From NCBI GenBank assembly GCA_963921795.1, contig OY997652.1, forward strand, positions 57,537,919-57,601,918: a DNA stretch of 64,000 nucleotides. The letters are read 5' to 3'. This document shows positions 59,330 to 64,000 of the stretch, piece after piece. Made by a program: the position numbers and the translations under genes. Source of the DNA: Nannobrachium achirus (Eukaryota > Chordata > Actinopteri > Myctophiformes > Myctophidae). The number at the start of each line of letters is the position of its first letter. Position 1 is the first letter of the stretch. The notes beneath the pieces were generated by a model. That model did no database searches. It was not told the origin of the DNA and was given only the letters and a program-made list of their open reading frames with translations.

Positions 59330-59784
59330 ACATAGTTAGGCTGTTTTTTTTGTTAAATGACACTTTTTACAGCACTTAATTGAGATTATTTGAGATAAAG
59401 TTTTACCATTAAAATTGTTTTATCAAATGTTTCACCACCTGACACCAATCATTAGCAATCAACAAGGCAATGCAGATTTTTGAAGGTTTTGAGCTTCATC
59501 ATTTTGCCACTTTTGCAAACCTGTCAAATGTTATGTTCTAGTCACATGTCATTTTTTGCAAAATGAGGGGAAGAAAGACTGACCATGTACAGCATAGCCT
59601 GTTGTCTTCATTTCAAGTGAAATCCAAAAACCATGACATTTTCAGTTTTGTGTTTTGGCCATCGTAAATTATTTATTTTCTTCACATCTTAATTTGAATT
59701 TATCATTGCTGTAGTAGGCCGAACATGACACATACATCGAGTGAGAATAATAAAGGTTCAACATCTGTCAACTAAAAATTGCAT

Positions 59785-59828
<44 letters not shown>

Positions 59829-60022
59829 ATTTGGCCTGCAACTATACATGAACCGATATCGAACCGTTCGATACGAGGGTCTCGGTTCGGTACGCGCTAC
59901 GTACCGAACGATAATTAATTATACTAGCATGTGTTCACTGTAACTGAACATAAGATTGAGCCGAAGAGTATAGAGGAACAGGAATATAGAGGAACAGGAA
60001 ACATAGGGCAATTTACAAAAGG

Positions 60023-60028
60023 TTTATT
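60023..60028 (-). terminator. Poly(A) signal of zinc-finger gene B
   Basis: AATAAA on the minus strand in the same context as gene A. The inserted element at 60,301-61,583 now lies between it and the coding region, lengthening the 3' UTR by about 1.28 kb if used. Confidence 0.45.
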
Positions 60029-60300
60029 CATTAAAAACAAATGTAAAAATTATACTTTTGCCATTTATAGGCCAACAACTTATCCTGAACCTACAGCATT
60101 GTTCACACATATTATAGCATGCTTAAATACATCTGAAATGAACATCCTTATATTAAATGTGACAACAGTTTAACAGTTTTGATCAACAGAATTACTACTA
60201 AAAGTTGTTTGAGCTGATTAGTTCTAATGTAACTCTTGTCACACTGTTCATAAGGATATGGTTTCTCTTTCATACAGAATGTGCTCATGATGTCACAAGA

Positions 60301-61583
60301 TAACCTGACTTTCACCAGATGGTGGCAGCATTGCGTATATAACGCTCTGCATTACCATCTGGGCTTGCTCGGCCAGAGTTGATAACACTCGTAAAGTCCC
60401 GGGCCGGACCAATCAGCGGCAGCTATGGGCGGGCTCTGAGCGGCTCTGAGCCAAGAGTCTGATAGAGACACACGGGCGCCTACAAATATGGCCGTCCTAT
60501 TGTGATAGCGACCCCACTTCGGGTAAGGGAGAACGGTGCACTGCAAGCCAGCCCATAGAAAGTCATTGCAATTCAGCTGTGGTTAGCCTAATATTAAAAT
60601 AATCCTACACGAACTGCAGACTATCTTGATTTGAATAAAAATATGTTTCCAGATGTATGGCCTGACCCTGACAACATATCTTCATGTTTTCTAAATACAT
60701 GATGTGTGTCACATTTAATTTGCCACTTGAATGGATTACCCATAATGTTAACAGAGAAGAGGGGAAACGGCAGACACAGAACCTGTCGCTTTTCAGTGAC
60801 ATCACTGTCTTTACTGCTGTGCGTTTATGAGCGCCGACTTTGAAGATCCCGACCTTTTCAACTACGGAGTGGATTCTCCAGGTTAGTATTAATCCAAAAA
60901 TAACCTGCAAGACTCCGTTTGGAAAAGGCGAGATGCGATCATTTCCCAAAAATAAACAGCCTAATTATACATGAGAGACGAGCGTATCTGGGTATAGAAA
61001 ACCTCAAGGGATGCGTCCATGACGTGTGTACCATGCGACCACCTAAACTTAAGATTTCCAATGCTAGCACTTTTGACTCACAGATGAAGTATATTAAAGT
61101 ATATTGTAGGTAGTGTATCAAGATGACAGATATGCCACTTTAAAAAGGCAAAGATAAACTCATGGGACACTTTATTAGAACACAAAAAAAATCGCTAATG
61201 CCTCAGTAGTCAACCACTGAAATTATGATATTTCACGATGCCTCTCATTGGGATTGCATTGGCAGCTGCAGTTCACCGTTCATCCTTACCCGAAGTCGGG
61301 TCGCTATCACAATAGGACGGCCATATTTGTAGGAGCCCGTGTGTCTCTATTGCAGACCACGTGGAAACCCAGGAGGCGGATTCTGGGTGCAATGTCATGC
61401 AGACAGGCCAATATGAGTGGTTGGAGTTGGCACTCCCAGACTGTGATAGAAACGGCCACATCCAATCACCTGCTACAGAAATTCAAAAAATGGCCCGCCC
61501 CTTACATCGAGTCTGTCCGAGAGAGCCCAGATGTAAGGCAGAGCTTTACGCACTGCTGCAACTATCTGGCGAAAGTCGGGTTA
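60301..61583. mobile_element. Mutator-like non-autonomous element, 9-bp TSD, long TIRs
   Basis: Starts TAACCTGACTTTCACCAGAT and ends GAAAGTCGGGTTA. Long imperfect TIRs (about 280-300 bp) include GCAGCATTGCGTA, ATCTGGGC, GCCGTCCTATTGTGATAGCG and complements. Flanked by exact GTCACAAGA (60,292-60,300 and 61,584-61,592). The empty site is visible in copy 1 near 48,894-48,902. A 9-bp duplication with long TIRs points to the MuDR/MULE superfamily. The middle (about 60,590-61,230) is unrelated to the TIRs. Confidence 0.88.
60827..60881 (+). CDS. Possible captured first exon inside the Mutator-like element
   Basis: An ATG opens 18 codons, MSADFEDPDLFNYGVDSP, plus one base, followed by the donor-like CAG/GTTAGT. 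The preceding sequence (CAGTGACATCACTG, GCTGTGCG) is promoter-like. Protein-like composition next to a plausible donor inside a MULE suggests a captured host first exon. I do not recognise the gene; chance cannot be excluded at this length. Confidence 0.3.
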
Positions 61584-61592
61584 GTCACAAGA

Positions 61593-61722
61593 TGATTGAC
61601 TGAGTAAAACCTCTTCCACAATAACTACAATAAAAAGGTTAAAACCTGCGTGAACCAGCATGCAAGCTTGTATACAGTTTGAGAGTCTATAAGCTTTTTC
61701 ACACAGGTCACTGAAAGGTTTT
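61593..61722 (-). pseudogene. Fossil C2H2 finger downstream of zinc-finger gene B
   Basis: Same decayed finger as 48,895-49,034, with a 3-bp deletion near 61,711. Its presence in both paralogues dates the loss to before the duplication. Confidence 0.75.
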
Positions 61723-62459
61723 CTACCCCGTGTGAATTCTCTGGTGTCTCATTAAGCCGTCTGATCTAGCGAAACTCTTCCCACATTGATCACAATGGAA
61801 AGGCTTATGGCCTGTGTGGATTTTCTTGTGCTCCATTAAGTGGGATGATCTAGCAAAACTCTTTCCACATTGATCACAATGGAAAGGTTTGTGTCCTGTG
61901 TGAATTATCTGGTGTCTTATTAAGTGGGATGATGTAGTGAAACTCGTTCCACATTGATCGCAATAGAAAGGTTTAAATCCTGTGTGAATTCTCTGGTGTT
62001 GTGTTAAGTCGGATGATCTAGCAAAACTCTTCCCACATTGATCGCAATAGAAAGGTTTATGTCCTGTGTGAATTCTCTGGTGTTTTGTTAAGTCGGATGA
62101 TGTCGTGAAACTCTTCCCACATTGATCACAATGGAAGGGTTTGTGTCCTGTGTGAACTCTCTGGTGTGATAATAAGGTGGATGATTGAGCGAAACTCTTC
62201 CCACATTGATCACAGTGGAAAGGTTTGTGTCCTGTGTGAACTCTCTGGTGTGATAATAAGGTGGATGATTGAGCGAAACTCTTCCCACATTGATCACAGT
62301 GGAAAGGTTTGTGTCCTGTGTGAACTCTCTGGTGTACTTTAAGGCTGGACATTGCAGTGAAGCGTTTTCCACACTGGTCACAGTGGAGTTTTGGATCAGC
62401 CGGGCTTCTTTGTTCAGCTACTGCCGGTAGGACAGGGAATCCAGATGGACGATGCAGCG
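61723..62459 (-). CDS. C2H2 zinc-finger protein B, terminal exon (8 fingers)
   Basis: Minus-strand last exon with acceptor CAATCCAG before CGCTGCATCG (phase 1) and a TAG stop at 61,723. The leader and first finger are identical to gene A. Eight 28-residue C2H2 fingers are joined by TGHKP linkers (one TGFKP). Helix residues -1/2/3/6 are ASSV, QSTS, QSTS, TSDK, RSDQ, TSHR, RSHE, RDGR. Fingers 2 and 3 are identical, an 84-bp tandem duplication. One finger has GTSF in place of GKSF. Likely a nuclear DNA-binding regulator; target unknown. Upstream exons lie beyond the window. Framework conservation with contact-residue turnover against gene A suggests divergent DNA targets. Confidence 0.88.
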
Positions 62460-62766
62460 CTGGATTGAAAACAAAGACAAAGTGGAACATAGTTTAGAGG
62501 TAGAAAGATACAGTACAGATACCTGTACAACACTGAAGGTCCTTACACACTGGGAGTGTGATGAATAAACAATCCCAATATTCATCAGTGAATATTTCAC
62601 AGGCAGCTTTTATTTACTCTAGAAAATGTAACCGGTTTTGGATATAAATTATGTCAATGTATTACCATGTCATTCTTTGTGGATGTACTCTTAACACAGA
62701 CAGCATTTTCACTCATTGAAAGTGGGAAAGCATCTGCGTCATTTTAGATTTTATATGTTGGCTATT

Positions 62767-62830
62767 CAAAAATAGCAGATATACAAGCTCACTGTGTTTC
62801 ACTTTCGCAGCGAGCTTGTAGGTCTGCTAT
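62767..62830. repeat. Hairpin module, diverged centre (gene B side)
   Basis: Paralogue of 50,691-50,753, with AAAAATAGCAGATATACAAG and CGAGCTTGTAGGTCTGC arms. Confidence 0.75.
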
Positions 62831-63465
62831 GAAAGTGTGAGAACAGCTGATTTAGAAGGCTTTATTTTCTGCTTGAAAAGTACAGGCGTAAAACATGAGT
62901 AAACTAGAAGCAGTGCTCTTCCGAGCACAGGTCTCCACCAGGTCAGGTATTATTGAGGCCTCCTGGTGGCGCTACACGTGATGTCTTCTTTGGCCTTTAA
63001 CGGTGACAATCACATGACTGTTGCGATACTGGCAATTTCATTACAATTGCACGCTGTGTTCATGATTTGAGGCATTTTGTTCGAAATGGATCAATATGTT
63101 TAATCTTAGCCAATCAGGATGGAATATTTAATATGGGACGAATCCGTCTTGATCATTATGACTGTAGAGATACTGTCTACTGATTTTTTGTTAATTTTGG
63201 ATAAAATCCGAAGGAATATCCAAAAATGTATCTTACATAAGTCGGCCTCCTGGTGGCGCTATAAAAGACTGATGTGAAAAATGCAGGGAAAGGGTTTTTC
63301 CTTGGCCTCTAGGGAGTGTGCTTACAAAGTTTGAAACTGATCGGTGGAGTTATAGGTAAAACCACAAATCTGCCTGTTATAGCGCCACCATGAGGCTGAT
63401 TTAAAAAAAATAAGTGTCATTTCTTCCTCGGCCTAATGGGAACGTGTGTGCACGATTTCATGATA

Positions 63466-63600
63466 ATTGTGGGCTCGCCTATAAGGCGAGCACACTCTAG
63501 ATATTGTCATTATTTATTGTGGGCTCGCCTATAAGGCGAGCACACTTTAGATATTGTCATTATTTCTTTATTGTGGGCTCGCTGAAGGCGAGTCCAGCTT
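63466..63600. repeat. Three tandem palindromic units (GGGCTCGCCT...AGGCGAGC)
   Basis: Units of about 50-56 bp each start TTGTGGGCTCGC and hold the dyad CTCGCCTATAAGGCGAG (first two) or CTCGCTGAAGGCGAG (third), separated by ATATTGTCATTATTT. Adjoining sequence to 64,000 is a T-rich interspersed repeat; no gene seen. Confidence 0.8.
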
Positions 63601-64000
63601 GTTATACCCCAGTTTATGTTTATTTCTAACTTCCAAGGTTCCCCCCACTTTCTTCGTCCGCTTTCAACTCCCTCACACTTTGTGCTAGAAACTTCGTTCC
63701 AACTTCAACATGTTCAGCTTTCTACAGTGATGTGTGCTTATATTTTTCTTTTCAAAATATTTCATATTTTTGGAAATATTTAACTTTTAAACTTTTATTT
63801 TTCCTCCTTATAATGGGAGTCTATGTAGAAAAGTGCCCACTTTTCTGGTGCAAATTCTTTGTGCTCTTATAGCTCTTTCATACTTTCACATAAAAACCTC
63901 GTTCCAACTTTGAAATGTTCAGCGAGGTTTGAAGTTTCATTGTTGTTTTAATAATTTTGTAAAAAAGTTTATACTGTTTGAAATATTTAACTTTATTCAT

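Larger units (their letters stand above)
58633..63460. repeat. Segmental duplication, copy 2
   Basis: The paralogue of 46,897-53,030 with zinc-finger exon B. Copy-2-specific events are the element at 60,301-61,583 and a change around 59,740-59,955 with a GAACCGATATCGAACCG-type fragment. An 80-bp segment present at 48,765-48,825 is missing here. Confidence 0.88.

Noticed and set aside
60605..60949. 114-aa minus-strand frame in the Mutator-like element as a transposase
   Set aside because: No transposase or zinc-knuckle motif; it overlaps the better-supported plus-strand exon candidate.
63466..63600. CRISPR-like array of palindromic repeats
   Set aside because: Only three imperfect units with near-identical AT-rich spacers in a vertebrate genome; no cas genes.

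Overview
The window is a stretch of vertebrate nuclear DNA, almost certainly from a teleost fish. The evidence is spliced animal genes with GT/AG introns, a teleost-style spectrum of hAT-like MITEs, tRNA-derived SINEs, a Rex3/RTE-like LINE with a GATG-type tail, a fish-type L1, and very long CA/CT/CTGT microsatellites. Some repeat families remind me of clupeiform fishes, but that is only an impression. Perhaps 2-3% of the window is host protein-coding; most of the rest is transposon-derived and heavily nested.

Layout. (1) 1-20.1 kb is the 5' part of a microtubule-associated protein 1 gene (MAP1 family, best fit map1b) on the minus strand. It has a TATA-type promoter near 20.09 kb, exon 1 at 19,678-19,882 and exon 2 at 14,319-14,420; intron 2 runs off the left edge. 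Intron 2 carries a full-length L1 (6,714-13,364) in the antisense direction, with a perfect target-site duplication, an intact ORF1 and an ORF2 broken by a single in-frame TGA. (2) 20-46 kb is intergenic. It is packed with hAT-like MITEs (many with readable 8-bp duplications), giant palindromes at 22.5 and 31.6 kb, and two TIR elements at 29.5-30.2 kb whose interiors are telomere-like CCCTAA/TTAGGG arrays. (3) 46.9-63.4 kb holds a segmental duplication (about 46.9-53 kb versus 58.6-63.4 kb). Each copy carries a minus-strand C2H2 zinc-finger exon (6 and 8 fingers). A 96-bp upstream coding exon, itself duplicated at 55.0 and 56.8 kb, is in the right phase to splice into the left zinc-finger exon. 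Each copy gives empty-site evidence for elements inserted in the other, including a 1.28-kb Mutator-like element with a 9-bp duplication and a possible captured first exon.

The strongest unexplained signal is a small palindromic module (arms AGCAGATCTACAAGCTCAC and complement). It recurs at about 20 loci, inside at least two unrelated TIR element families and at the ends of a 755-bp foldback. Its two arms change together from copy to copy. Three larger palindromes (633, 1,070 and 665 bp) behave the same way: they share an inner arm, differ in their outer arms, and are near-symmetric within each locus. This looks like a process that keeps or rebuilds palindromes within a locus. No tRNA gene, rRNA, CRISPR array or bacterial-type operon is present.
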